DNA of 64,000 nucleotides from a virus: IMG/VR virus record IMGVR_UViG_3300009503_000001, positions 1 to 64,000 of that record; one strand, 5' to 3'. Shown piece by piece: positions 35,408 to 44,559 of this stretch (position 1 is its first letter; each line of letters starts with the position of its first letter). The notes under the pieces were generated by a model. It saw only the letters and a program-made list of their open reading frames with translations, ran no database searches and was not told where the DNA came from. The position numbers and the translations under genes were made by a program.

Positions 35408-37064
35408 TATCATTAGAATAATTTAATATTGATATATCATTTATTTCAATATTTTTTTCACCTGTATAATCAATATACCAATATTGCCTTAAAGAATAAT
35501 CTACTTTTAAAGTTTTATTTCTATTTTTAGGATCCAATTTTATCATAAATATATTAGAAATATCATTTCCTTTAACATGATAATATAACCATGATGAACA
35601 TTCAAAACCAAGTCGTTTTAAATATTCCTCTAAATCATATTCACTAGCTAAATCATAAGGTGCAAAATGATCTACAGTTCTATTTCTAACTTTAATTTGA
35701 ACTAACCTAATTTCGCCATCTTTAGTAAAATGAATCATATCTGGATCTGATGAATGTTCTCCTCTTTTTCCACCACTTGCTAAAGCTCTCATACAATAAT
35801 CTCCTGTTTCAATAAAAAAATTAGCAATTAGTCTTTCATATTTATTACCTTCTTTATCAGATTCACTTTTAGTTTTATAAATTCTAAATAAAAAATTTAA
35901 TGAATTTCTAATTGCCTTCATTACATTTCTAGCATTATAACCCATGTCATTAAAATCATGAGAAGTTTTACCACTTGCAAATAATTCTGCAATTTCTAAT
36001 TCTTTATCGGTTATATCTACAAATTTATTTTTGATATTATCTTCATCTTCATTTTCATCATTATCCTCTTGATTATTATTGTTAATATCTTTATCTTCAA
36101 CATATTTATACATTATACTAAAAATATATTCTAAAATTTGTGAAATTTCTTGATTTGTAAACTTATCATCAAAATATTTATCTCTAATATAACCCCTAAT
36201 AGCATATAATTTTGTTTTATCTTTAGCATCAGGAATAATTCCATCTTTATATAATTCTTTAGCGACTTGTTTTATTCTCATTCTACGATCTGCTAATTTA
36301 TGCGCTTCAAAATCTAAATCTACATCTTTAAAAGATTCACTTAAAATCGAAGTATACCAAGAAGGAGGATCCCCTAATTTTAATCTACCTACACCGCTTT
36401 TATAACCTGGAATTGTCATTTCAATAATAGCAGTATTTCTATTTAATTTTTCTAATAAATGTTTAAAATTAGATAAAAATTTATCATTTCTCTCTCTATT
36501 TAATAATATTGTGCTTAATTGTTTATAAATAATAATATTAGATTGTAATGTTAATTGCTTAAATAAACCAAATGTCTGTGTAGTTACAATCATTATAATT
36601 CTTTTATGTGATAATACAGCTAATACTTTTTCAAAACTTCTCGCTCTTTTTGTTAAAGCTTCTTTTGCATTTGTATTAATAATTCCTTCATCAATAAAAA
36701 CAATTGAATTATTCACCATATCTTCAAAATTATTAAAACTCATTGAATTTTTAAAACCAATAGATTTTAAATAATCAATATATTGTTGTGTTGCACCATA
36801 AATCATAATAGATTTTTCAGGGTCATATTTTTTAATTAAATCAATAATCTTCCAAGATAATACACCCTTACCAGAACGACGCATACCGATTATTAATATT
36901 ATTCCAGAATGATCTGGATATTTATAACTACCATCCTCATTTTTTTCACCAGACATTTTTAACCAATTAATAAGATCATCATTCATTAATTTAAGTTGTG
37001 TTATCTTCTCAACTTTATCATACCTAATTTTATCCTTTAAAGCATAAAGTATTTTAAAATCCAT
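35400..37064 (-). CDS. Packaging-type ATPase fused to HTH and Hjc-like nuclease domains
   Basis: 554 residues in three parts. ATPase: Walker A GMRRSGKG (60-67), Walker B IVFIDE (121-126), and IMIVTTQT as a sensor strand, resembling FtsK/HerA/A32-type packaging motors. Middle: acidic linker (328-345) then ITDKELEIAELFASGKTSHD with NARNVMKAI (350-385), the shape of a LuxR/GerE helix-turn-helix. C-terminus: Hjc-like nuclease with E410, PDMI D442 and VQIK (Q456, K458). ATPase plus nuclease is the logic of a terminase. It is the best candidate for genome packaging here. TATAAA begins 30 bases before the ATG (leaderless). Confidence 0.75.
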   Translation of the reverse strand: MDFKILYALKDKIRYDKVEKITQLKLMNDDLINWLKMSGEKNEDGSYKYPDHSGIILIIGMRRSGKGVLSWKIIDLIKKYDPEKSIMIYGATQQYIDYLKSIGFKNSMSFNNFEDMVNNSIVFIDEGIINTNAKEALTKRARSFEKVLAVLSHKRIIMIVTTQTFGLFKQLTLQSNIIIYKQLSTILLNRERNDKFLSNFKHLLEKLNRNTAIIEMTIPGYKSGVGRLKLGDPPSWYTSILSESFKDVDLDFEAHKLADRRMRIKQVAKELYKDGIIPDAKDKTKLYAIRGYIRDKYFDDKFTNQEISQILEYIFSIMYKYVEDKDINNNNQEDNDENEDEDNIKNKFVDITDKELEIAELFASGKTSHDFNDMGYNARNVMKAIRNSLNFLFRIYKTKSESDKEGNKYERLIANFFIETGDYCMRALASGGKRGEHSSDPDMIHFTKDGEIRLVQIKVRNRTVDHFAPYDLASEYDLEEYLKRLGFECSSWLYYHVKGNDISNIFMIKLDPKNRNKTLKVDYSLRQYWYIDYTGEKNIEINDISILNYSNDIN

Positions 37065-37088
37065 AAGTAAATATAAAAAATTATCAAA

Positions 37089-37094
37089 TTTATA
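37089..37094 (-). promoter_or_regulatory. TATA box of the packaging-type ATPase gene (leaderless)
   Basis: On the minus strand TATAAA begins at 37094, exactly 30 bases before the ATG at 37064; no ribosome binding site between. Confidence 0.5.
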
Positions 37095-37197
37095 TTTATT
37101 TAATTAAATTTATTTCAATTGAAATTTTAAATTATATAAGTTTAAATTTTTAAAATAAAAATATTATATTAAAAATAAACGGGAGAAAGACCTTTAA

Positions 37198-39297
37198 ATG
37201 AGTGAAATAGAACTTAATATTTTTGATTGGTTGCATATTAAAAATAGATATGATTTTACAACTTCTATTTTATATTTTAATAAAATTAAAAATAAATATT
37301 CAAATCTAAATTTAATTTCATATAAAGATTTAAATGAATTTTCTAATCCATCAATAATTAATTTTGAGAATAAAATTAAAAAATTTAAACCTATTTTTAA
37401 ATTACAAGAAGATTTTATTGCTAAATATAAAGATAAGGAACCATTTCAAGATAATTTGTTAGGATGGTTTACTTATAATAGGACTTATGCTAGAATAATA
37501 AAAGAAGATAATGAAAAATATAGATTAGAAAATTTTTATGAAACAATTAGAAGATGTGTTGAAGGATGTTTTTCAATTTATTTATCATATTGTTATGATA
37601 AAGGAATTGAAGTAAATTTAGAAAAAATTACAAATATAGCCAAAGATATGTATGAATGTTTTTTTACATTTAAAGCATTACCATCAGGCAGAAGTTTATG
37701 GATTATGGGAACTAATTTTATGTATGAATATGGTTCAATGGGACTTAATAATTGTGGATTTATATCAACTCAAGATATAAATATGAATTTTGATTTACCA
37801 TTTATTTGGTGTATGGATGCTTTAATGCTAGGTGTTGGTGTAGGTTTTGATACTTTAGGTAGAAATAAAATTATAATAAAAAATCCACAATATATAGATT
37901 TTGATTATTATGTGCATGATAGTAGAACTGGATGGATTCAATTATTATCAACTATTCTACAAGGATATTTCAAAGGATCCTATATACCAAAAAATATTGA
38001 TTATTCAAAAATAAGAAAAAAAGGTGAACCAATTAAAGGATTTGGAGGAATCTCATCAGGTCCAGAGCCACTTAAAGAATTAATTAATAAAATATCTGAA
38101 ATATTAAATAATAATATAGGAAAAACAATAACATCTACTATAATAGTTGATATTATGAATTTAATTGCTAAATGTGTTGTTTCTGGTAATGTAAGAAGAA
38201 GTGCAGAAATAGCTTTAGGTAATATTGATGATGATGATTTTATTTTATTAAAAACTGATTATGAGCAATTAAAAGAATATAGATGGGCAAGCAATAATAG
38301 TGTAATTATATATGATAATAATGTTGATTATAATAAAATAGTAGAATGTATAAAAATAAATGGAGAACCTGGGATATTTTGGCTTGAAAATGCAAGAAAA
38401 TATGGTAGATTAATAGATAGAGATAATTTATATTTAGATAGATTTGTAATGGGAACTAATCCATGTGGCGAACAATCACTATGTAATGCAGAACTCTGCA
38501 ATTTAATAGAAACATTCCCATCAAATCATAATGATTTAGAAAATTATAAAAAAACCTTATATATATCTTATATATATGCTAAAATTGTTACTTTATTGCC
38601 AGTTCATTGGGAAATTACAAATAATATTATGCAAATAAACCGAAGAATTGGAATTTCCCAATCTGGAATAATAGATGCTTTTGCTAAATTTGGAAGAGAT
38701 AAACTTCTTAGTTATTGTGATAAATATTATAAATATATTAGAGAAATTGATAAAAATTTTAGCATTAAACATAATATTCCAACATCAATAAAAATTACCA
38801 CTGTTAAACCTAGCGGAACTACAAGTATATTAGCTAATGTAAATTCAGGAATTCATTATCCATATTCTAAATACTATATTAGGCGAGTTAGAATTGCTAA
38901 AACAAGCCCATTGCTTTCAATTATAAAAGAACTGAATCTTGAAATTGAAGAAGATTTTTATGATAAAAATAGTTATTGCATTAAATTTCCAATAAAAAAT
39001 AAAAATTTTATAAAATCCAGATTTGATATTTCAATGGAAGAACAACTACAAAATGTTATAGATTATCAAACATATTGGAGCGATAACCAAGTTTCAGTAA
39101 CTATTACATTTAAAAAAGATGAAGAAAAAGATATTCTTAATATAATTCAAAAAGCTCATAAATCAAATCTAAAAAGTTTATCATTTTTACCAATTGAAGA
39201 GCATTCTTATAATCAACCACCTTATGAATCTATTACTGAAGAAGAATATAATAAAATGATTTCTAATATAAAAAAAATTAATTTTTTTAAAATCTAA
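37198..39297 (+). CDS. nrdJ: Class II (adenosylcobalamin-dependent) ribonucleotide reductase
   Basis: 699 residues. NNCGF (C186), SGNVRRSAEIALG, the active-site NPCGEQ (N421, C423, E425) and VKPSGTTSIL are those of monomeric NrdJ/RTPR-type reductases, which make deoxynucleotides using B12 without oxygen. A class I small subunit or a class III glycyl radical motif is not seen. The usual C-terminal redox Cys pair is absent: the chain ends at KKINFFKI with no Cys in the last ~70 residues. Reduction may therefore depend on a separate thioredoxin-like protein (candidates at 32298 and 62743). Start preceded by GGGAG 14 bases upstream. Confidence 0.9.
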   Translation: MSEIELNIFDWLHIKNRYDFTTSILYFNKIKNKYSNLNLISYKDLNEFSNPSIINFENKIKKFKPIFKLQEDFIAKYKDKEPFQDNLLGWFTYNRTYARIIKEDNEKYRLENFYETIRRCVEGCFSIYLSYCYDKGIEVNLEKITNIAKDMYECFFTFKALPSGRSLWIMGTNFMYEYGSMGLNNCGFISTQDINMNFDLPFIWCMDALMLGVGVGFDTLGRNKIIIKNPQYIDFDYYVHDSRTGWIQLLSTILQGYFKGSYIPKNIDYSKIRKKGEPIKGFGGISSGPEPLKELINKISEILNNNIGKTITSTIIVDIMNLIAKCVVSGNVRRSAEIALGNIDDDDFILLKTDYEQLKEYRWASNNSVIIYDNNVDYNKIVECIKINGEPGIFWLENARKYGRLIDRDNLYLDRFVMGTNPCGEQSLCNAELCNLIETFPSNHNDLENYKKTLYISYIYAKIVTLLPVHWEITNNIMQINRRIGISQSGIIDAFAKFGRDKLLSYCDKYYKYIREIDKNFSIKHNIPTSIKITTVKPSGTTSILANVNSGIHYPYSKYYIRRVRIAKTSPLLSIIKELNLEIEEDFYDKNSYCIKFPIKNKNFIKSRFDISMEEQLQNVIDYQTYWSDNQVSVTITFKKDEEKDILNIIQKAHKSNLKSLSFLPIEEHSYNQPPYESITEEEYNKMISNIKKINFFKI

Positions 39298-39298
39298 A

Positions 39299-39436
39299 AT
39301 GATAGAATTAGAATTAATGGACGAAGTTCATTTTGTTTATTATTGTAAATACTTCATACCTAAAAGAAAAAATAAATTCAATAGATTTTACAATAAATTA
39401 TGCAATAAAGGGAATATTGGATCCAAAAATATTTAA
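39299..39436 (+). CDS. Possible 45-residue protein after the reductase gene
   Basis: ATG two bases after the reductase stop; MIELELMDEVHFVYYCKYFI..., with two Cys and a basic C-terminal half. No ribosome binding site. It may be a small coupled gene; an overlapping frame (39333-39527) looks less convincing. Confidence 0.3.
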   Translation: MIELELMDEVHFVYYCKYFIPKRKNKFNRFYNKLCNKGNIGSKNI

Positions 39437-39636
39437 ATGTTGCAAAAAATTATTTTCTATTATGGATAAAAAGTTCTCTTTTTTTTGGTTTTTGCCCCAA
39501 AAAAGCAAAATGTTCAAGAGAATTTGAGATAATGAAAGGATTTACAATACGAAAATTTTTAATATTTCAAAAATCTTAATTTACATAAAAAAATTTAAAT
39601 ATAGATAATGTTTATTATTAATTAAGTGATAAATGA
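39437..39636. terminator. Hairpin terminator then promoter of the clamp cluster
   Basis: TTCTCTT (about 39475-39481) pairs with AAGAGAA (about 39517-39523), enclosing TTTTTTGG / CCAAAAAA, a strong stem in a T-rich context after the reductase gene. Downstream TTTAAA at 39594-39599 and a GTGAT ribosome binding site serve the gene starting at 39637. Confidence 0.45.
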
Positions 39637-40860
39637 ATGTTAATTATCAAATATAAAAATAAAGATACTCCAATTAATGAAAATATTTTAAAAGAATTAC
39701 AATATATAACCAATATCATTTTGGAAGTAGAACCACAAGAACCACATTCAATTTATGATTCTTATTTTAATAAGTATTTTATACATGTAAATGAAAATAA
39801 AGTATCAATTTCATTATTAGATTCTAATAAAACAACACTTATAACATCAAATATAAATTTGCCAGAAAATAACCTAATATTTACATTGTATTTTAAAATA
39901 TCAAAATATAATAAAAGTAATAAGAAAAAAATCATTAAAAAAATTTATGATGTTTTTGATAAAAAAAAGACTTATTATTTAAATCCAGCAGGAAAAGAAG
40001 ATGAATATCAGAGTATTGATGATTTTCTTTATTATAAATTAGTAATGAATGAAATTTATTATGATGAAAATGATATTAAACCTAATATTAAATTTGATAT
40101 TAAATTTAATATTAATATATCATCATTGAATAATATTATAGAAAATATCGATGAGTTCATTCTATGTTATATAAATAATAATATTTATTTAATATATAAA
40201 CAATGTAATGAACTATATAAAATATTTTTAGCTAAAATAAATAAAAATTACAGCTCTATATATTTTTTTATTAAAAAGAAAAAAGAAAATATATTTAAAT
40301 TTTTATCAAAAGAAATAAATAATATTACTATTTATTTAAATGAGGAAATAATGTGTATAAATTGGAATAATAAATATTCTTTTTATTTTTCTAATGTAAT
40401 TGAAAAATTAATACTTAAGGATTTTTTTAATGTATCATTACAAAATCCGAATGAAATCTTTAATGAAATTACAAATGGATTAGATAATATAATTCCAAAT
40501 TTAACTCATCCTAATGATTACAAATATTATACTGAAAAATATGAAATTGAAAATCTCAGAAATAAATTTGAAAACTATATAAGAGTTAATATAAAAATAG
40601 ATAAAATTAAAAAACTAGCATTAGAATATTTTGATGATGTAATAAAATTAAAATTAAAATTAAAAACACCTATGGTTCAATATTATATAAAAAAAGAACA
40701 AATAAGAGAAGAACAAAAACATGGAAAAATTAAAGAAGAATTAACAAAACAAATTAATGAAAAAAATAATAAATTAAAAGAGAATATTAAAAATATAATA
40801 ATAATGGATCCAAAAAAAAATATTAATAATTTAATTATGGGTTTAAAATGTAAACAATAG
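39637..40860 (+). CDS. Possible clamp-like protein with C-terminal helical extension
   Basis: 407 residues. Not firmly recognised. The middle and end alternate strands in a PCNA-like order (FNINISSLNNIIENIDEFIL, then NITIYLNEEIMCINWNNKYS and FYFSNVIEKL), followed by a ~120-residue charged helical tail (EEQKHGKIKEELTKQINEKN) not found in PCNA. It is the first of four co-directional genes of which the second has a recognisable PCNA C-terminus. Assignment to the clamp superfamily is inference. Confidence 0.4.
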   Translation: MLIIKYKNKDTPINENILKELQYITNIILEVEPQEPHSIYDSYFNKYFIHVNENKVSISLLDSNKTTLITSNINLPENNLIFTLYFKISKYNKSNKKKIIKKIYDVFDKKKTYYLNPAGKEDEYQSIDDFLYYKLVMNEIYYDENDIKPNIKFDIKFNINISSLNNIIENIDEFILCYINNNIYLIYKQCNELYKIFLAKINKNYSSIYFFIKKKKENIFKFLSKEINNITIYLNEEIMCINWNNKYSFYFSNVIEKLILKDFFNVSLQNPNEIFNEITNGLDNIIPNLTHPNDYKYYTEKYEIENLRNKFENYIRVNIKIDKIKKLALEYFDDVIKLKLKLKTPMVQYYIKKEQIREEQKHGKIKEELTKQINEKNNKLKENIKNIIIMDPKKNINNLIMGLKCKQ

Positions 40861-40869
40861 TGGTGATAT

Positions 40870-41688
40870 ATGGAAATAATAAAATTAAATAATATAATAA
40901 GAAGTTATTTATTACAAATAATAGATTTATCTAAAAAAATGTGGAAAAAAGATGGAACTATTCATGTAAATAATGAAACCTATAAAATTTATTTTTTTGA
41001 AAAAGATAACACTGCGGTAATTATTTTTAATTTAAAAAAAGAAGATTTTATTATTAATGAAAAAGAAATTGTAGATTCATTTTCATTTGAAATAGGAGTA
41101 AAAATGTTTTATTTATTTAAAAAATACTTAAAAAATAATAGTAATTTATATTCTACATTGAAACTCGATGATTTTATAATACAAATAAATAAAAGAGCAA
41201 ATTCCATTTTTAATTATCGTGATGAAACACAGATGCCATTTTTAAAATTTGTAATAAATAGTAATAAATTATATAATTTACTTTCTCAATATAAAAATTT
41301 ATACGATAATATAGACAAAACAGTATGTTTTATAAATAAAGGACAAAATGTTTATATATATATACTAACATCAGCAAAAGGAGTAAACCAAATGATTTTA
41401 ATCTCAAATAATGGTAAAATAGTTAATACTAATACATATAATATAACTAATAATATTGTACCTAATGAAATAATAGAATCTAAAGATATAATAGAGGTAT
41501 TATTAAGTTATGATCTTATTACACAAAGTTTAAAAGATTTCAATTGTAATTTAACAATATATTGTAGAGATGAAACACCAATATTTTTAAAAGTTAATTA
41601 CATAACAATAGCAATAGCACCAAGAGCTTATGAAGGTTATGATATTGAAAAAAAAGAGGAAAAAATAATTAGTTGTAAAGATATATAA
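40870..41688 (+). CDS. PCNA-like DNA sliding clamp
   Basis: 272 residues, close to the ~250 of archaeal PCNA. The last third reads LKDFNCNLTIYCRDETPIFL then VNYITIAIAPRAYEG: the d.Pl.l...y.i...LAPR ending of PCNA, with APR in place. The N-terminal half has the matching helix-strand order (NNIIRSYLLQIIDLSKKMW, TAVIIFNLKKED). GGTGAT precedes the ATG. Clamps tether PolB and other enzymes to DNA. No PIP-box partner was verified. Confidence 0.65.
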   Translation: MEIIKLNNIIRSYLLQIIDLSKKMWKKDGTIHVNNETYKIYFFEKDNTAVIIFNLKKEDFIINEKEIVDSFSFEIGVKMFYLFKKYLKNNSNLYSTLKLDDFIIQINKRANSIFNYRDETQMPFLKFVINSNKLYNLLSQYKNLYDNIDKTVCFINKGQNVYIYILTSAKGVNQMILISNNGKIVNTNTYNITNNIVPNEIIESKDIIEVLLSYDLITQSLKDFNCNLTIYCRDETPIFLKVNYITIAIAPRAYEGYDIEKKEEKIISCKDI

Positions 41689-41713
41689 TATAAATCAATT
41701 AAGTGAGGTAATT

Positions 41714-42496
41714 ATGAATATTACAGAATTTGAAACTTTTAATAAATTATCAAGTTTTTTTCCAGATGAAAAATATTATAAATTATATATAACAAATAAT
41801 TTTATTGAATATTATTCGTGGTATGGTGATGATATATATTATGCATTTGTATTAAATACAATTGGAAAAAATTTATATAAATCTTCTGATAATTCAATAA
41901 CATTCATAAGCAATGTAGATTTGAAAGTACCAAATAATATTATAAAACATTTAAAACAATTCAATAAGAATATAATGTTTTGTTATAACAAAAATAAAGA
42001 AAGTTTAATTTTAAATGAAGAAAGTAATAATTTAATTTGTAAATATCCATCAAATAGAAATGAAAATGAAATAAATAAATATAATAAGAGTATAACTGCT
42101 AAAACTGAAAATTTTATGAGAATTATTAGAACTATATCTAATTATTTTAATACAATACAAAATTTAAAAATATCATATGATGATATTAAAGAAGGATGTA
42201 TTTTAAAATACAATAAAGATAATTTATCATTAATAATTAGTGGAAAATATGAAATTATAGCTGAAAAAAAATTAAAATATAATTTTATTGATAAAATAGA
42301 GACTACTATAACTCCTTTACAAACTGATATTACATTTGAAATAACACCATTAATTATAAATTTTATATTTAATGATATAAAAGCGCAAATAGTATATATA
42401 ACATTTATTAATTCAGAAGGATTACTAATACTTTATACCAAAATTAATAATGCAAAAATATTTTATTATGAAAAAATTCATAAATATAAATATTAA
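41714..42496 (+). CDS. Clamp-like paralogue A
   Basis: 260 residues. Begins MNITEFETFNKLSSFF, nearly the same as the next gene (MNIKEFELFNELTNYF), and ends ITFEITPLIINFIF...EGLLILYTKINNAKIFYYE, parallel to its neighbour's EKLLLLFKKINNAKILCL. Length and strand order resemble one PCNA subunit, but the LAPR ending is lost. GAGGT precedes the ATG. Clamp membership is inferred from context and pattern. Confidence 0.5.
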   Translation: MNITEFETFNKLSSFFPDEKYYKLYITNNFIEYYSWYGDDIYYAFVLNTIGKNLYKSSDNSITFISNVDLKVPNNIIKHLKQFNKNIMFCYNKNKESLILNEESNNLICKYPSNRNENEINKYNKSITAKTENFMRIIRTISNYFNTIQNLKISYDDIKEGCILKYNKDNLSLIISGKYEIIAEKKLKYNFIDKIETTITPLQTDITFEITPLIINFIFNDIKAQIVYITFINSEGLLILYTKINNAKIFYYEKIHKYKY

Positions 42497-42527
42497 AAAC
42501 AAGAAAAAGAAGAAGAGGAGGAAACTT

Positions 42528-43337
42528 ATGAATATTAAAGAATTTGAATTATTTAATGAATTAACAAATTATTTTATTCGTGAAGAAAATTCAACAAATT
42601 CTTATTTATTAACAATATCAAATAATTATATTGAATATAAATTACATTCAGTAATTTATACAGATATTAATAATATTCAGGTTTTATATTGGATTTATCT
42701 TCCAACAACAACACCAAATTTATATGAAAATACTGAAACTATTAATATTAAAAAATCTGGTTGTAATATAGTATTTCCAGAGCCTATTAAAGAATATATT
42801 AAAAATTCATTAAAAAGTAGCAATATAATATTTTGTAGAAGTGAAAACAAAATTATTCTGAATGATAATGAAGATTTATTTAGTGCTGAACTTCATGAAG
42901 AGCAAGAATATGTATATTTTCCAGATGATAAATTTAATTTATTATCAAGACTAATAAATTTAATTGCTAATTACTTCAATGAAATGTATATTGATGTTAA
43001 AACTGATATAAATAAATATTCATTTAAATATATTTACGATATTAATAATAATAATAAAAAATTAATTGTTAAAGGATTTAAAATTGATAATGAAGATAAT
43101 ACAACAACTTCTATATTATTAGGTAAACCATTTTTAAAAATAAATAGTAAAACATTTAAAATAGATGAATATAAAGAAACTATTGAATTTGATGTAGATC
43201 AAATTATTATAAAATATATGTTTAAAGATTCAGCACCATACTTTACATTTTTATTAGATGAAAATAATCAAGAAAAATTATTGTTACTTTTTAAAAAAAT
43301 AAATAATGCTAAAATATTATGTCTCACAAATATTTAA
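42528..43337 (+). CDS. Clamp-like paralogue B
   Basis: 269 residues from the ATG at 42528, chosen because it follows a very strong GAGGAGG ribosome binding site and aligns with the paralogue's start; the in-frame ATG at 42450 lies inside the previous gene. Same ordered motifs as 41714-42496. Two-subunit or three-subunit hetero-clamps are known from Crenarchaeota, so PCNA-like proteins 40870, 41714 and 42528 could form one ring. Confidence 0.5.
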   Translation: MNIKEFELFNELTNYFIREENSTNSYLLTISNNYIEYKLHSVIYTDINNIQVLYWIYLPTTTPNLYENTETINIKKSGCNIVFPEPIKEYIKNSLKSSNIIFCRSENKIILNDNEDLFSAELHEEQEYVYFPDDKFNLLSRLINLIANYFNEMYIDVKTDINKYSFKYIYDINNNNKKLIVKGFKIDNEDNTTTSILLGKPFLKINSKTFKIDEYKETIEFDVDQIIIKYMFKDSAPYFTFLLDENNQEKLLLLFKKINNAKILCLTNI

Positions 43338-43417
43338 ATATGAATAAGATATAATTTTTATTATGCATTAATTAATACAAATAAATTATTAAATTTTTTA
43401 GAAGCATTAATTTAATT

Positions 43418-43546
43418 ATGCCATTAATAATACAATTTGAATTAATATCAACGCAAATTTATTTTTTATTACCATCAGAACAATTTGAAAAAATATTAAA
43501 AGAAAAAGAAGAATTATTTAAAGATATACTAAAATGTACTGAATAA
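43418..43546 (+). CDS. Possible 42-residue protein
   Basis: MPLIIQFELISTQIYFLLPS then a charged helix (EQFEKILKEKEELFKDILK) and TAA at 43544. No ribosome binding site, but the frame is clean and ends two bases before the convergent gene. Could be a small gene. Confidence 0.35.
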   Translation: MPLIIQFELISTQIYFLLPSEQFEKILKEKEELFKDILKCTE

Positions 43547-43548
43547 TT

Positions 43549-44427
43549 TTATTTTTCTTCTTTTTTGATTTTTTTAATTGGAATGCATCGTTCAAATTTA
43601 GTTCCTTTACGAGTATATCCTTTTCTTTCTATTTCGCCACCAGATCTTGTATATTCGCTTCTTTTAATTTTTTTTCCTCCCCTGTAATAAGTAGTAGCTG
43701 GAATTGTTTTTTCTTCAACTCTATATGTAGTAGGTTTAACTTTAGTAAGTGGTAATTCTACAGCTCTACAAGCAACTCCTTTTTCAGGATATATTTTCCA
43801 TTTTTCTACATCAGGTTGTGGTTCACCAATATCTATATTAATTTGAGATCCACCAACACCTTCCAATTCAGCAGGTCTTATTTCTTTTTTTCTTAATTCC
43901 CTCTTTAGAGTATAAGCTGGAGCTATATCCTCATCTTGACCATCAAAACAAATTTCTTCAAATCCATCCGCACCATCTACACCAAAACTATAACCAACCA
44001 TACTTGCGCCTTCTTTTACCAAATCTTCTACAACTTTTTTATCCAATTTTAATAATGGCTGACCTTCGAACCAAATAGCTTTTGATCCTCTACTCCATTT
44101 TGTTACTTTTTTTATTGGTAATGCCATTTTAGAACCATCTGGTAATTTAATATTAATTGATTTTAAATTATCTGGTATTTTATCAGCATATTCCATTGGG
44201 ATCCAAGCTAAATAAGCAGATCTTACATCTTCAACACTTGTATCAAAAACTAATTTTTTTACTTCTGGTGTTCTTAAAATCCATCTTTCATCAGGTTTTA
44301 ATCGTTTTAAATTATATACTTTATTCTGATATTCAATAAATTGGAATGAAGGTTCATCTTTAGTTTTTCCACCAAATTTAATTGGAACTAAATCATTTCC
44401 AATATATACAGGAACAAATGAAGTCAT
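43549..44427 (-). CDS. Probable abundant basic protein with C-terminal repeats (structural candidate)
   Basis: 292 residues. Composition differs from its neighbours: few Asn, many Lys/Glu/Gly/Pro, GC-richer codons, all hallmarks of high expression. Residues 1-150 look like an alpha/beta domain (FVPVYIGNDLVPIKFGG, DERWILRTPEVKKLVFDTS). The C-terminus has basic repeats: YYRGGKKIKRSEYTRSGGEI then ERKGYTRKGTKFER. GAGGT precedes the ATG. Virion structural or genome-binding protein is my inference. It is not recognised as any known capsid fold. Confidence 0.65.
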   Translation of the reverse strand: MTSFVPVYIGNDLVPIKFGGKTKDEPSFQFIEYQNKVYNLKRLKPDERWILRTPEVKKLVFDTSVEDVRSAYLAWIPMEYADKIPDNLKSINIKLPDGSKMALPIKKVTKWSRGSKAIWFEGQPLLKLDKKVVEDLVKEGASMVGYSFGVDGADGFEEICFDGQDEDIAPAYTLKRELRKKEIRPAELEGVGGSQINIDIGEPQPDVEKWKIYPEKGVACRAVELPLTKVKPTTYRVEEKTIPATTYYRGGKKIKRSEYTRSGGEIERKGYTRKGTKFERCIPIKKIKKEEK

Positions 44428-44559
44428 AATAATTACCTCTATTTTTTTATTATATATATAAATAAAATCATTATATATATATAAATATTCTTATTTAATA
44501 TAAAAAAACATAAATATTCTAATTATTTAATATAATCAAAATAAATAATAGGTGAAAAT

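Noticed and set aside
39333-39527. 64-residue open frame after the reductase
   Set aside because: Runs through the terminator hairpin and overlaps a better small frame from 39299; no ribosome binding site.
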